The notes: generated by a model from the letters alone, not told the origin. A stretch of 24,029 bases of DNA from Collinsella sp. (GCA_019414205.1 DXML01000016.1:99208-123236), one strand, 5' to 3'. Counted from the first letter of the stretch, positions 15,157-23,529 are shown. Program-made: numbers and translations.

Positions 15157-15171
15157 TTACAAGTAGATTCG

Positions 15172-15230
15172 CGCGCGTCAGATGTTTCGCCGCATCCGAC
15201 GCGCGTATAGGCGACCTCCGCGGGGTCGCC
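15172..15230 (+). promoter_or_regulatory. Two strong hairpins in the ygfK leader
   Basis: CGCGCGTC-a-GATG (15172-15184) pairs with CATC-c-GACGCGCG (15193-15205), a 12-bp stem with one mismatch. GGCGACC (15210-15216) pairs with GGTCGCC (15224-15230). Neither has a U-tract, so an RNA stability or attenuation role is more likely than a classical terminator. The leader from ssnA to ygfK is 148 bases. Confidence 0.5.
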
Positions 15231-15304
15231 GGCGCTGTGCTAGCGCTACACCGTATTTGCGCCCGCCGCGCGGTCTCGCCGGGCGTTACAGAGAGGAGCT
15301 CACT

Positions 15305-18304
15305 ATGAGCGACATCATGAGGCCGATCCCGTTTTCGCAGCTGATGAACTGGATCATCGAGGAGCACAAGACTCAGGGCGCCGTCTTTGGCGTGCGCAAG
15401 ATGGTCACGACCAACCAGGAGGGCGCGCTTCCCATTTTTGACGAGCGCATCGAGACTCCGTTTGGCCCGGCCGCCGGTCCCAATACGCAGCTGGCCCAGA
15501 ACATCGTGGCCTCTTATGTGTCCGGTTCCCGCTTCTTTGAGCTCAAGACCGTCCAGGTTATGGACGGCGAGGAGCTCTCCAAGTGCGTCAACAAGCCCTG
15601 CATCGTGGCGCAGGACGAGTGCTACAACTGCGAGTGGTCGACCGAGCTCGAGGTTCCGCAGGCCTTTGCCGAGTACGTGAAGGCATGGTTTGCCTGCCAC
15701 CTGATCGCTCGCGAGTACGACCTGGGCAGCCCGGACGGCTTTGTCTTCAACATGTCCGTGGGCTATGACCTCGAGGGCATCAAGAGCCCCAAGGTCGACG
15801 CCTACATCGAGGGCATGAAGGACGCCAGCGGCTCCGACGTCTGGAACGAGTGCCGCGCATGGGCACTCGCCAACCTGGACAAGTTTGAGCATGTCGACGC
15901 TGCGTTTGTCGAGTCCATCCCGGCACGCGTCTCCAACTCCATCACCGAGTCTACCCTGCACGGCTGCCCGCCGGCGGAGATCGAGCGCATCGCGACCTAT
16001 CTGATCACCGAGAAGGGCCTCAACACCTACATCAAGTGCAACCCCACGCTGCTGGGCTATGAGTTTGCCCGTCAGCGCCTCAACGAGCTGGGCTTTGACT
16101 ACATCGTCTTCGACGATACACACTTCCGCGAGGACCTGCAGTGGGCCGACGCCGTGCCCATGTTCGAGCGCCTGATTGCCCTGTGCGCCGAGCGCGGCCT
16201 GGAGTTTGGCGTCAAGCTGACCAACACGTTCCCCGTCGACGTGACGAGGAACGAGCTGCCCTCCACCGAGATGTACATGTCGGGCCGTTCGCTGTTCTCG
16301 CTGACCATCGAGGCCGCCCGTCGCATTACCGAGCAGTTCGATGGCAAGCTGCGCATCAGCTACTCCGGCGGTGCCACGGTCTACAACATCCGCGCCCTGT
16401 ATGACGCCGGCATTTGGCCCGTTACCTTGGCGACTGACGTGCTCAAGCCCGGTGGCTACGAGCGCTTTAGCCAGATGGCCGGCGAGTTTACCGATCTGGA
16501 TGGCAAGCCGTTCGCGGGCGTTTCGCTCGAGGCCGTGACGGCGATCCAGACCGACTCGCTCACCAACCCGCTCTACAAGAAGCCGCTGCGCCCGCTGCCC
16601 GACCGCAAGGTCGCCGGCAAGAGCCCGCTTTCCGACTGCTTTACCACGCCGTGCCGCACGAGCTGCCCCATCCAGCAGGATATTCCCGCCTATCTGGCGG
16701 CTGTTGACGAGGGCCGCTACGAGGACGCACTCAACATCATCATCGAGCGCAACGCCCTGCCGTTCATCACCGGCACTATCTGCCCGCATCCTTGCGGCCG
16801 TGCCTGCGAGCGTGCATTCTACGAGCCCGAGGGCGCCCAGATTCGCGCCAGCAAGCTCAAGGCCGCCCGCGAGGCAATGACCGCCGTGCTGCCCAAGCTG
16901 CGCGCCCAGGCTATCGCCAACGACGGCGAGCGCAACGTTGCCGTTATCGGTGGCGGTCCGGCCGGCCTGGCGACGGCGTTCTTCCTGACGCGTGTCGGCG
17001 TGCCCGTTACCATCTTTGAGGCCCGCGATTCGCTCGGCGGTGTGGTCCGTCACGTAATCCCCGAGTTCCGTATCGCCAGCGACGATATCTCGCACGACGC
17101 CGAGCTCTGCCTGGCCTTTGGCGCCAAGGTTCAGCTTAACGCCCGCGTGGAGTCCATTGACGAGCTCAAGGCCCAGGGCTTTACCGACGTGGTCGTGGCC
17201 ACCGGTGCCTGGATGCCCGGCTCTGCGGGCCTGGGCGAGGGTGCCGAGCTCGACGTGCTGGAGTTCCTCGAGGCCGCCAAGAAGGGCGAGAAGCTTGAGC
17301 TGGGCGAGGACGTCGTGGTCATTGGTGCCGGCAACACCGCCATGGACGCCGCCCGCGTGGCCAAGCGCCTGGCAGGCGTGAAGAACGTGCGCCTGGTGTA
17401 TCGCCGCACCAAGAAGCAGATGCCCGCCGACGAGGAAGAGCTCGATCTTGCTCTTGCCGATGGCGTTGAGTTCTGCGAGCTGCTGGCGCCCAAGGCGCTT
17501 AACGGCGCCGTGCTGACCTGCGACGTCATGGAGCTTGGCGAGCCGGATGCAAGCGGCCGTCGCAGCCCCGTCGCCACGGGCGAGACCGTCGAGCTTTCCG
17601 CCACCACGGTGATCTGCGCCGTGGGCGAGGGCATCGATGCCCGCCTGTACGACGCCGCGGGCGTCGAGCACGACCGTCGCGGCCGCCTTGCCGCCACCTC
17701 CACCGGCGTCGAGGGCGTTTGGGCTGCAGGTGACTGCCGTCGCGGTCCGGCTACCGTGGTCGAGGCTATCGCCGACGCCGCCGAGGTCGCCCGTGCCATC
17801 GCTGGCGTGGACTTTAACAAGTACGCCGACCAGAATGCTCAGGCCGGTCGCGAGGACGCCTGCTACGAGCGCAAGGGGTCGCTGTGCCGCGACAAGCGCA
17901 GCTGCACCAAGACCCGCTGCCTGGGCTGCGGCTCGGTGTGCGAGGTTTGCTGCGACGTGTGCCCCAACCGCGCAAACGTTGCTATTAAGGTGCCGGGCCT
18001 GGCCAAGCATCAGGTGGTACATGTCGATGGCATGTGCAACGAGTGTGGCAACTGCGCTGTGTTCTGCCCCTACCAGGAGGGTCGTCCCTACAAGGACAAG
18101 CTCACCCTGTTCTGGAGCGAGGAGGACATGGAGAACTCCGAGAACGAGGGCTTCCTGGCCGTGGACGAGGATCACTTTAAGGTCCGTGTTGCCGGCACGG
18201 TCCGTACCGTCTCGGTCGATGCCGTCAACACCGGCCTTCCCGAGGCCGTCCGCCTGACCATCAAGGCCGTGCGCGACAGCTATCCGTATCTTCTTAAGAA
18301 ATAG
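15305..18304 (+). CDS. ygfK: YgfK, multidomain flavin/iron-sulfur oxidoreductase
   Basis: This 999-residue protein is often annotated 'putative selenate reductase subunit'. The N-terminal half (about residues 1-430) resembles a dihydroorotate-dehydrogenase-type barrel. A GltD-like part follows: a cysteine domain with C445, C450, C454 and C493, C497, C501; an FAD loop 'VAVIGGGPAGL' (545-555); a second nucleotide loop 'VVVIGAGNTAMDAAR' (670-684); and 'GVWAAGDCRRG' closing the flavin site. The C-terminus has ferredoxin-like cysteine groups (C872, C875, C879, C882, C883, C886 and C911, C914, C917, C921). It likely passes electrons between NAD(P)H and the molybdenum hydroxylase that follows, which lacks its own flavin domain (inference). 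ATG 15305 has AGGAG six bases upstream. Confidence 0.92.
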   Translation: MSDIMRPIPFSQLMNWIIEEHKTQGAVFGVRKMVTTNQEGALPIFDERIETPFGPAAGPNTQLAQNIVASYVSGSRFFELKTVQVMDGEELSKCVNKPCIVAQDECYNCEWSTELEVPQAFAEYVKAWFACHLIAREYDLGSPDGFVFNMSVGYDLEGIKSPKVDAYIEGMKDASGSDVWNECRAWALANLDKFEHVDAAFVESIPARVSNSITESTLHGCPPAEIERIATYLITEKGLNTYIKCNPTLLGYEFARQRLNELGFDYIVFDDTHFREDLQWADAVPMFERLIALCAERGLEFGVKLTNTFPVDVTRNELPSTEMYMSGRSLFSLTIEAARRITEQFDGKLRISYSGGATVYNIRALYDAGIWPVTLATDVLKPGGYERFSQMAGEFTDLDGKPFAGVSLEAVTAIQTDSLTNPLYKKPLRPLPDRKVAGKSPLSDCFTTPCRTSCPIQQDIPAYLAAVDEGRYEDALNIIIERNALPFITGTICPHPCGRACERAFYEPEGAQIRASKLKAAREAMTAVLPKLRAQAIANDGERNVAVIGGGPAGLATAFFLTRVGVPVTIFEARDSLGGVVRHVIPEFRIASDDISHDAELCLAFGAKVQLNARVESIDELKAQGFTDVVVATGAWMPGSAGLGEGAELDVLEFLEAAKKGEKLELGEDVVVIGAGNTAMDAARVAKRLAGVKNVRLVYRRTKKQMPADEEELDLALADGVEFCELLAPKALNGAVLTCDVMELGEPDASGRRSPVATGETVELSATTVICAVGEGIDARLYDAAGVEHDRRGRLAATSTGVEGVWAAGDCRRGPATVVEAIADAAEVARAIAGVDFNKYADQNAQAGREDACYERKGSLCRDKRSCTKTRCLGCGSVCEVCCDVCPNRANVAIKVPGLAKHQVVHVDGMCNECGNCAVFCPYQEGRPYKDKLTLFWSEEDMENSENEGFLAVDEDHFKVRVAGTVRTVSVDAVNTGLPEAVRLTIKAVRDSYPYLLKK

Positions 18305-18315
18305 GCGAGTCTCTT

Positions 18316-18795
18316 ATGGCCAAATCCATTCAACATAACGTGGCCTACGTTGCCTGCGGAAGCGGCTGTGCTTCCGCAGGCGGCGATGCCCACTGCAGCG
18401 AAGGCTGCATTGGCTGTGGCGCCTGCGTCACGGCCTGCCCCCACGGTGCCATTGCGCTGGTCGACGGCATCGCCCGCGTGGACCGCTCCAAGTGCACGGG
18501 CTGTGGCCTGTGCGGCATGGCATGCCCGCAGCGCGTGATTGCCTTCGTTCCCGGCTACCAGAACATCCTGGTGCGCTGCAACAACACCGATAAGGGTGCC
18601 ATTGCGCGCAAGATCTGCGACACGAGCTGCATCGGTTGCGGCATGTGCGCCAAAAAGTGCCCTGCAGGCGCTATCCGCATCGAGGACAACTGCGCCCATA
18701 TCGACGGCGCGGACTGCCTGTCGTGCGGCATGTGCGCCGTCGTCTGCCCGCATGGCGCCATTCACGACCGCACCGGCATCGCCGCCGGCGTGTAG
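18316..18795 (+). CDS. RnfB-like polyferredoxin, four [4Fe-4S] motifs
   Basis: This 159-residue cysteine-rich electron carrier has four CxxCxxCxxxCP sets: C31-C34-C37-C41, C60-C63-C66-C70, C105-C108-C111-C115 and C134-C137-C140-C144. Additional N-terminal cysteines (C14, C18, C27) and C88/C101 resemble the region after the second cluster in RnfB. No membrane segment or signal is seen. It starts 11 bases after ygfK and ends 12 bases before the xanthine dehydrogenase gene, so it is a wiring protein for these two enzymes. The link to a membrane Rnf complex is possible but none is in the window. Confidence 0.9.
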   Translation: MAKSIQHNVAYVACGSGCASAGGDAHCSEGCIGCGACVTACPHGAIALVDGIARVDRSKCTGCGLCGMACPQRVIAFVPGYQNILVRCNNTDKGAIARKICDTSCIGCGMCAKKCPAGAIRIEDNCAHIDGADCLSCGMCAVVCPHGAIHDRTGIAAGV

Positions 18796-18807
18796 AAGGG
18801 AATCACC

Positions 18808-21585
18808 ATGGCACAGGAATTCACTTTTACCGTTAACGGCGTGGAGCGCACAACGACTCAGAACAAGCCGCTGCTGCGCTACCTGCGCGACGACCTGCAC
18901 ATCCATTCCGCCAAGGACGGCTGCTCCGAGGGCGCCTGCGGCACCTGCACTATCCATGTGGACGGCGCGGCCGTCAAGGCGTGCGTACTGACCACTGCTC
19001 TTGCCGCCGGTCGCAACATCGTGACTGTCGAGGGCCTGCCCGAGGACGTGCGCGAGGCCTTTGTGTACGCCTTTGGTGCCGTGGGTGCCGTGCAGTGCGG
19101 TTTTTGCATCCCCGGTATGGTCATGGCGGGCGCGGCGCTCATCGCCGAGGACCCCGAGCCCACCGAGGAGCAGATCAAGTACGCCATCCGCGGCAACGTC
19201 TGCCGCTGCACCGGCTACAAGAAGATTATCGAGGGCATTTCGCTGGCCGCTGCGGTGCTCCGCGGCGAAAAGCAGATCGACGAGGACCTGGAGCGCGGCG
19301 ACGACTACGGCGTGGGCAAGCGCGCCTTCCGCATCGACGTGCGTAAAAAGGTGCTCGGCGAGGGCAAGTATCCCGACGACATCGACGAGCTCGATCAGCC
19401 GGGTCTGACCTACGCCAGCGCCGTGCGCTCCAAGTATCCGCGCGCCCGCGTGCTCTCCATCGATACCTCCAAGGCCGAGGCCCTGCCCGGTGTGGTGGGC
19501 ATCCTGCGCGCCGAGGACGTGCCGGTCAACCAGGTCGGCCACCTTATCCAGGATTGGGACGTCATGATCGCCCAGGGCGATATCACCCGCTGCGTGGGCG
19601 ATGCCATCGTGCTGGTGGTCGCCGAGGACGAAGCGACGCTCGAGAAGGCCAAGAAGCTCGTAAAGATCGATTACGAGCCGCTGGAGCCCGTGCGCAACAT
19701 CGCCGAGGCCAAGGCCGCCGACGCGCCGCGCCTGCACGACAGCTTCTTTGCCTTTGGCAACACGGTGGAGCTCAAGGACAACGTGTGCCAGAGCCGCCAT
19801 GTGACGCGCGGCGACGCCGCCAAGGCGCTGGCGGAGAGCGCGTTCACCGTGACGCAGCGCTTTACCACGCCTTTTACCGAACATGCCTTCTTGGAGCCCG
19901 AGTGCGCCGTCGCCTTCCCGTACAAGAACGGCGTCAAGGTGCAGTCGACCGACCAGGGCGCCTACGATACGCGCAAAGAGTGTGCCCACATGTTTGGCTG
20001 GGATAACGAACCCGAGCGCGTGGTCGTCGAGACCATGCTCGTGGGTGGCGGCTTTGGCGGTAAGGAGGACGTTTCGGTCCAGCACCTGGCCGCGCTCGCC
20101 GCATATAAGTTCCAGCGTCCTGTGAAGTGCAAGCTCACGCGTGCCGAGTCGCTCGCTTTCCATCCCAAGCGCCATGCCATGGACGGTACCTTTACGCTGG
20201 GTTGCGACGCCGAGGGCAACTTTACCGGCCTGGATTGCGAGATCAACTTTGACACCGGCGCCTACGCGTCGCTGTGCGGCCCGGTGCTCGAGCGCGCCTG
20301 TACGCATGCCGTCGGCCCCTACAAGTACCAGAACGCCGACATTCGCGGCTTTGGCTACTACACCAACAACCCGCCCGCCGGCGCGTACCGAGGCTTTGGC
20401 GTTTGCCAGTCCGAGTTTGCGCTCGAGAGCCTGATCGACCTGCTGGCAGAGAAGGTTGGCCTGGATCCGTGGGAGATTCGCTACCGAAACGCCATCGAGC
20501 CGGGCGAGGTTCTGCCCAACGGTCAGATTGCCGACTGCTCCACGGCGCTTAAGGAGACGCTGCTCGAGGTCAAGGATGCCTACTACGCGCATCCCGGCCA
20601 CGCCGGCATTGCCTGCGCCATGAAGAACGCCGGCGTGGGCGTGGGCCTGCCCGATGCCGGTCGCTGCAAGATTCGCGTCGAGGATGGCTGCGCCGTGGTC
20701 TACGCCGCCACGTCCGACATCGGCCAGGGCTGCAACACCGTCTTTTTGCAGGACGTTGCCGAGGCCTGCGGTCTGCCGCTGAGCTGCATTGCCAATGGCG
20801 AGTGCTCCACCGAGAACGCTCCCGACTCCGGCACCACGTCTGGCTCGCGCCAGACGGTCGTGACCGGCGAGGCCGTGCGCGGTGCCGCCTTCCTGCTGCG
20901 CGATGCCATGGTTGGCATCGAGGCCGGCAAGCCTGCGCCTACCGCCCCGGTGAGCGCGCATGGCGACGGCGTCAAGATCGAGTACGACGACGGTCGCGCC
21001 TATCAGCTGCGCACGCAGGAGCTCGTCGCCGGCCAGGGTATGCATCCTCAGGATCCCGCGACCGCCATCAAGGCGCTTGAGGGATGCGAGTTTGGCTACG
21101 TGTATCTGGAGCCGACCGACAAGCTGGGCGCCGACGTTCCCAACCCCAAGAGCCACATCTGCTACGGCTTTGCCACGCATGTGGTCATTTTGGATGATGA
21201 CGGCCGCGTGAGCGAGGTCTATGCCGCGCACGATTCCGGCAAGGTTGTCAATCCCATCTCCATCCAGGGTCAGATCGAAGGCGGCGTGCTCATGGGTATG
21301 GGCTATGCGCTTACCGAGGATTGGCCGCTCAAGGACTGCGTACCCCAGGCAAGGTACGGCACGCTCGGGCTGTTCCGTGCGCCCGAGATTCCGGATATCC
21401 ACGCCATCTACGTGGAGAAGGACGAGCTGCTGCCCGTGGCATATGGTGGCAAGGGCATCGGCGAGATCGCAACGATCCCCACGGCGCCCGCCGTGCAGAA
21501 CGCCTACCGCGCGTTTGACGGCAAGCTGCGTCCCGATCTGCCCATGGTGGATACGCTGTACAGCCGCGCCCGTCACCGCGGGTAG
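18808..21585 (+). CDS. Fused xanthine dehydrogenase, selenium-dependent type
   Basis: This 925-residue molybdenum hydroxylase carries the 2Fe-2S domains and the molybdopterin domain in one chain. The plant-type cluster has C39, C44, C47, C59; the second cluster has C97, C100, C132, C134. The molybdopterin part follows after a linker (about 150-180). It contains 'VGGGFGGKED' (412-421) and the C-terminal 'GGKGIGE' with the probable catalytic Glu886. The FAD domain of classical xanthine dehydrogenases is absent, as in the selenium-dependent xanthine dehydrogenase group. It would oxidise a purine (xanthine, hypoxanthine or, in reverse, reduce urate). The selenium dependence is known of the group and cannot be seen directly. 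GAAGGGAAT precedes ATG 18808. Confidence 0.9.
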   Translation: MAQEFTFTVNGVERTTTQNKPLLRYLRDDLHIHSAKDGCSEGACGTCTIHVDGAAVKACVLTTALAAGRNIVTVEGLPEDVREAFVYAFGAVGAVQCGFCIPGMVMAGAALIAEDPEPTEEQIKYAIRGNVCRCTGYKKIIEGISLAAAVLRGEKQIDEDLERGDDYGVGKRAFRIDVRKKVLGEGKYPDDIDELDQPGLTYASAVRSKYPRARVLSIDTSKAEALPGVVGILRAEDVPVNQVGHLIQDWDVMIAQGDITRCVGDAIVLVVAEDEATLEKAKKLVKIDYEPLEPVRNIAEAKAADAPRLHDSFFAFGNTVELKDNVCQSRHVTRGDAAKALAESAFTVTQRFTTPFTEHAFLEPECAVAFPYKNGVKVQSTDQGAYDTRKECAHMFGWDNEPERVVVETMLVGGGFGGKEDVSVQHLAALAAYKFQRPVKCKLTRAESLAFHPKRHAMDGTFTLGCDAEGNFTGLDCEINFDTGAYASLCGPVLERACTHAVGPYKYQNADIRGFGYYTNNPPAGAYRGFGVCQSEFALESLIDLLAEKVGLDPWEIRYRNAIEPGEVLPNGQIADCSTALKETLLEVKDAYYAHPGHAGIACAMKNAGVGVGLPDAGRCKIRVEDGCAVVYAATSDIGQGCNTVFLQDVAEACGLPLSCIANGECSTENAPDSGTTSGSRQTVVTGEAVRGAAFLLRDAMVGIEAGKPAPTAPVSAHGDGVKIEYDDGRAYQLRTQELVAGQGMHPQDPATAIKALEGCEFGYVYLEPTDKLGADVPNPKSHICYGFATHVVILDDDGRVSEVYAAHDSGKVVNPISIQGQIEGGVLMGMGYALTEDWPLKDCVPQARYGTLGLFRAPEIPDIHAIYVEKDELLPVAYGGKGIGEIATIPTAPAVQNAYRAFDGKLRPDLPMVDTLYSRARHRG

Positions 21586-21654
21586 GGTAGGGCGCGGACG
21601 GCCATTGCTGACGGGCTGTTCGCGCTCAACACCAACTGCATATGCTGTGCCCTT

Positions 21655-21690
21655 GGCCCCAGCTCCATCGCGAGCCGGGGCCTTTTGTTT
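21655..21690 (+). terminator. Terminator of the ssnA-ygfK-xdh operon
   Basis: GGCCCC-a-GCTC (21655-21665) pairs with GAGC-c-GGGGCC (21672-21682), a 10-bp stem with one mismatch, followed by TTTTGTTT. It lies about 70 bases after the xanthine dehydrogenase stop. Confidence 0.92.
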
Positions 21691-21796
21691 GGAACGGAGG
21701 CAGCATCCCGGAATTGGCGCTCAGAATGGGGTGCAGTTTCCGGAGCGGTCCGCGTGCGGTGGTGTAACGTCCCTTTTGCGTGGCCCGCTTGTCGAA

Positions 21797-21852
21797 TTAC
21801 GTTATAGCTAGCTATATTATAGGAAGGTATAATATAGCTAGCTATAACGTAA
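21797..21852. promoter_or_regulatory. Perfect 25-bp-arm palindrome (operator/promoter)
   Basis: The arms 21797-21821 and 21828-21852 are exact reverse complements around GGAAGG. Each arm also contains the self-complementary 14-mer TATAGCTAGCTATA, so the palindrome is nested. A TTGTCG (21789-21794) and TATATT (21813-21818), 18 bases apart, give a possible promoter whose -10 lies inside it; TATAAT also occurs at 21828-21833. It ends 15 bases before the next start codon, so it can be a DNA operator or an mRNA hairpin near the ribosome-binding site. Confidence 0.85.
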
Positions 21853-21867
21853 AGGAAGGATGGCCCT

Positions 21868-23256
21868 ATGTTTATCGGAAGAACAGCGGAAATGTCCGAG
21901 CTCAATCGACTGCATGGCACGGGCTCATTTGAAATGCCTGTGATTTACGGGCGTCGTCGTGTGGGCAAAACCCGCCTTATCACAGAGTTCATCCAAGACA
22001 AGAAAGCTATTTACTTTCAAGCGCGTCGTACCAATGCAGAGGCAAACCTGCACGGCTTTAGCCAGGCGATACTTGCGGGCTCGGTTGGTGCTGCAGGCGT
22101 GTCGTTTCGTAGTTTTGACGAGGCGTTCGATGCATTGGCCACTATGGCTCGCGCAGAACGTTTGATTGTCGTGATTGACGAGTATCCCTATCTCGCCCAA
22201 TCGAATCCTGAGATCAGCTCGTTGCTGCAAGACAAGATCGATCACCTGTATAAAGAGACCAAGCTCATGCTGATTCTATGCGGCTCGTCTCTTTCGTTTA
22301 TGGAGGAACAGGTGTTGGGCTACGAGAGCCCGCTATACGGTAGGCGTACGGCCCAGTTTAAGATCATGCCGCTCGATTTTATGACGACCCTCGGCCTGTG
22401 GCAGAGCATGAGTCGCGAAGACGCTGTAGTTTGCTATGGCATGACGGGCGGCATTCCTGCATATATCGAGAAAGTCAATCCTGCCGCACCGCTCAAGGAC
22501 AACATCAAACGTCTTTTTCTTACTCCTACAGGCTATCTCTTTGAGGAGCCGAGTAACCTGCTATTGCAAGAGTGCCGCAATCCCGAGCAATATGATGCGA
22601 TCGTGCAAGCAATTGCTCAGGGGCGCTCGAAGATCTCGGAGATTGCGAGCTCTACGGGAATCCCTGCGAGCAACGTAAAGAGCTATGTGGATAAGCTGGC
22701 GTCGCTTGGGATTGTCGAGCGCGAGCTGCCCCTAAACGAGACGAGCAATAAGCGGGCCGTGTATCTACTGAGCGACCAGATGTTTAGGTTCTGGTACAAG
22801 TTTGTGCCGCAGAACATCGGGCTGATTCAAAACGATATGGCCGAGATGGCGTATAAGCGCATTGAGCCGCACGTATCGGATTACATGGGCACGGTCTTTG
22901 AGCTTATATGCAGGCAATACGTGTACGAACTCGCGCGCGCGGGCCAACTCGATGTGGTTCCGGCGAGCGTCGGGCGCTGGTGGGGGACGGATAATCGCAC
23001 GCATACGCAGGAAGAAATCGACTTGATTGTTGACGATGGCGAGGGCGCTGCGCTGTTTGCGGAGTGCAAATGGCGCAATGAACCGGCGAGCGAAGACGTG
23101 CTGCAAAAGCTCGTGCATCGAAGCGAGCTCTTTAGACGGCAGCGAAAAAGCTATGCGCTGTTCTCAAAACGCGGCTTTACGCAGGGATGTCGGGATGCCG
23201 CGGAGAGCAGGGGAGACGTCAAGCTGATCTCGTTTGCCGAGCTTGTCTCAAATTAG
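21868..23256 (+). CDS. AAA-type ATPase with DUF234 / nuclease-like C-terminus
   Basis: This is a 462-residue protein of the archaeal-type ATPase plus DUF234 family, function unknown. The N-terminal ATPase has Walker A GRRRVGKT (28-35), Walker B 'LIVVIDEYP' (D104, E105) and sensor-like 'LILCGSSLSFM'. A winged helix region lies at about 245-310 ('SEIASSTGIPASNVKSYVDK'). The C-terminal domain has E383-I-D385 and 'ALFAECKW' (E399-x-K401), the pattern of PD-(D/E)xK nucleases. GC content and codon use are lower than in the neighbouring operons, suggesting recent transfer. The start follows AAAGGAAGG eight bases upstream. It is flanked by an unusual palindrome and a toxin-like locus. Confidence 0.85.
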   Translation: MFIGRTAEMSELNRLHGTGSFEMPVIYGRRRVGKTRLITEFIQDKKAIYFQARRTNAEANLHGFSQAILAGSVGAAGVSFRSFDEAFDALATMARAERLIVVIDEYPYLAQSNPEISSLLQDKIDHLYKETKLMLILCGSSLSFMEEQVLGYESPLYGRRTAQFKIMPLDFMTTLGLWQSMSREDAVVCYGMTGGIPAYIEKVNPAAPLKDNIKRLFLTPTGYLFEEPSNLLLQECRNPEQYDAIVQAIAQGRSKISEIASSTGIPASNVKSYVDKLASLGIVERELPLNETSNKRAVYLLSDQMFRFWYKFVPQNIGLIQNDMAEMAYKRIEPHVSDYMGTVFELICRQYVYELARAGQLDVVPASVGRWWGTDNRTHTQEEIDLIVDDGEGAALFAECKWRNEPASEDVLQKLVHRSELFRRQRKSYALFSKRGFTQGCRDAAESRGDVKLISFAELVSN

Positions 23257-23271
23257 TGCCGAGGGTAAAAT
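23243..23271 (+). promoter_or_regulatory. Predicted promoter for a plus-strand antisense RNA
   Basis: TTGTCT (23243-23248) and TAAAAT (23266-23271) are 17 bases apart. The -35 element overlaps the last codons of the ATPase gene. The first downstream feature is a hairpin RNA that runs against the small minus-strand ORF, so a separate RNA start is plausible. Confidence 0.45.
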
Positions 23272-23274
23272 AAG

Positions 23275-23315
23275 GTCGACGGCAGCCCAAGTAGTGAACA
23301 GCTGGGCAGCGCCGT
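23275..23315 (-). terminator. Predicted terminator of the small-ORF mRNA
   Basis: Read on the minus strand, the hairpin 23279-23315 is followed by CGACCTTATTTTA. It lies about 25-60 bases after the small ORF stop. The same bases are the first hairpin of the plus-strand RNA, so the two transcripts would overlap tail to tail. Confidence 0.5.
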
Positions 23316-23366
23316 TACTCGGATTATGGGGTCAATGCCTTAGCGGCGTCGACCCCTCTTCTTTTG
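23278..23366 (+). ncRNA. Candidate antisense RNA (type I antitoxin-like)
   Basis: A transcript from the predicted promoter would begin near 23278 and fold into a first hairpin (ACGGC-a-GCCCA with TGGGC-agc-GCCGT, 23279-23315). A second hairpin (GGGGTC with GACCCC, 23328-23356; inner GCC/GGC) is followed by TCTTCTTTT, which looks like a terminator. It would be about 85-90 bases long and complementary to the 3' end of the small ORF, including its stop codon. No protein is encoded in it. This is a prediction from sequence only. Confidence 0.45.
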
Positions 23367-23465
23367 CTTCGAACGTCGCTTGAGTGCCTCGGAAAGTCCG
23401 ATAAGCGCCGTGAGGAGCGAGGCCAAAGCGGCCAGGAGCTTCACGATCTCTGTTATATCGGTCAT
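23340..23465 (-). CDS. Small hydrophobic-basic peptide, type I toxin-like
   Basis: A 41-codon ORF starts at ATG 23463-23465 (or two codons earlier) and ends at TAA 23340-23342. It has a short acidic start (MTDITE), a hydrophobic helix 'IVKLLAALASLLTALIGL' (residues 7-24), and a strongly basic tail 'LKRRSKQKKRGRRR'. One membrane span with a charged tail is the usual build of type I toxins such as Fst or of small holin-like peptides. GGGAGG lies eight to nine bases before the ATG, and an extended -10 promoter lies upstream. No family was recognised by eye. A non-toxic small membrane protein is the main alternative. Confidence 0.6.
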   Translation of the reverse strand: MTDITEIVKLLAALASLLTALIGLSEALKRRSKQKKRGRRR

Positions 23466-23473
23466 GGGCATCA

Positions 23474-23491
23474 CCTCCCATCGCATGGAGG
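23474..23491 (-). promoter_or_regulatory. Hairpin masking the small-ORF ribosome-binding site
   Basis: On the minus strand CCTCCAT (rc of 23485-23491) pairs with ATGGGAGG (rc of 23474-23481) across a GCG loop, with one bulged G. The second arm contains the Shine-Dalgarno GGGAGG. Sequestered ribosome-binding sites are common in type I toxin mRNAs. Confidence 0.5.
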
Positions 23492-23529
23492 GCACTGCCC
23501 GGCACATGGGACTGCCGCCAACAACAGCT

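Noticed and set aside
15137..18175. 1012-codon open frame antisense to ygfK
   Set aside because: Same codon-bias artefact; no domain or ribosome-binding site, and it would run through the leader hairpins of ygfK.
18280..21576. 1098-codon open frame antisense to the xanthine dehydrogenase gene
   Set aside because: Its translation is low-complexity (rich in Gly, Ala, His, Leu, Val) with no recognisable domain. Long antisense frames are expected opposite GC-rich genes with C/G-ending codons, and the plus-strand protein carries all the cofactor motifs.
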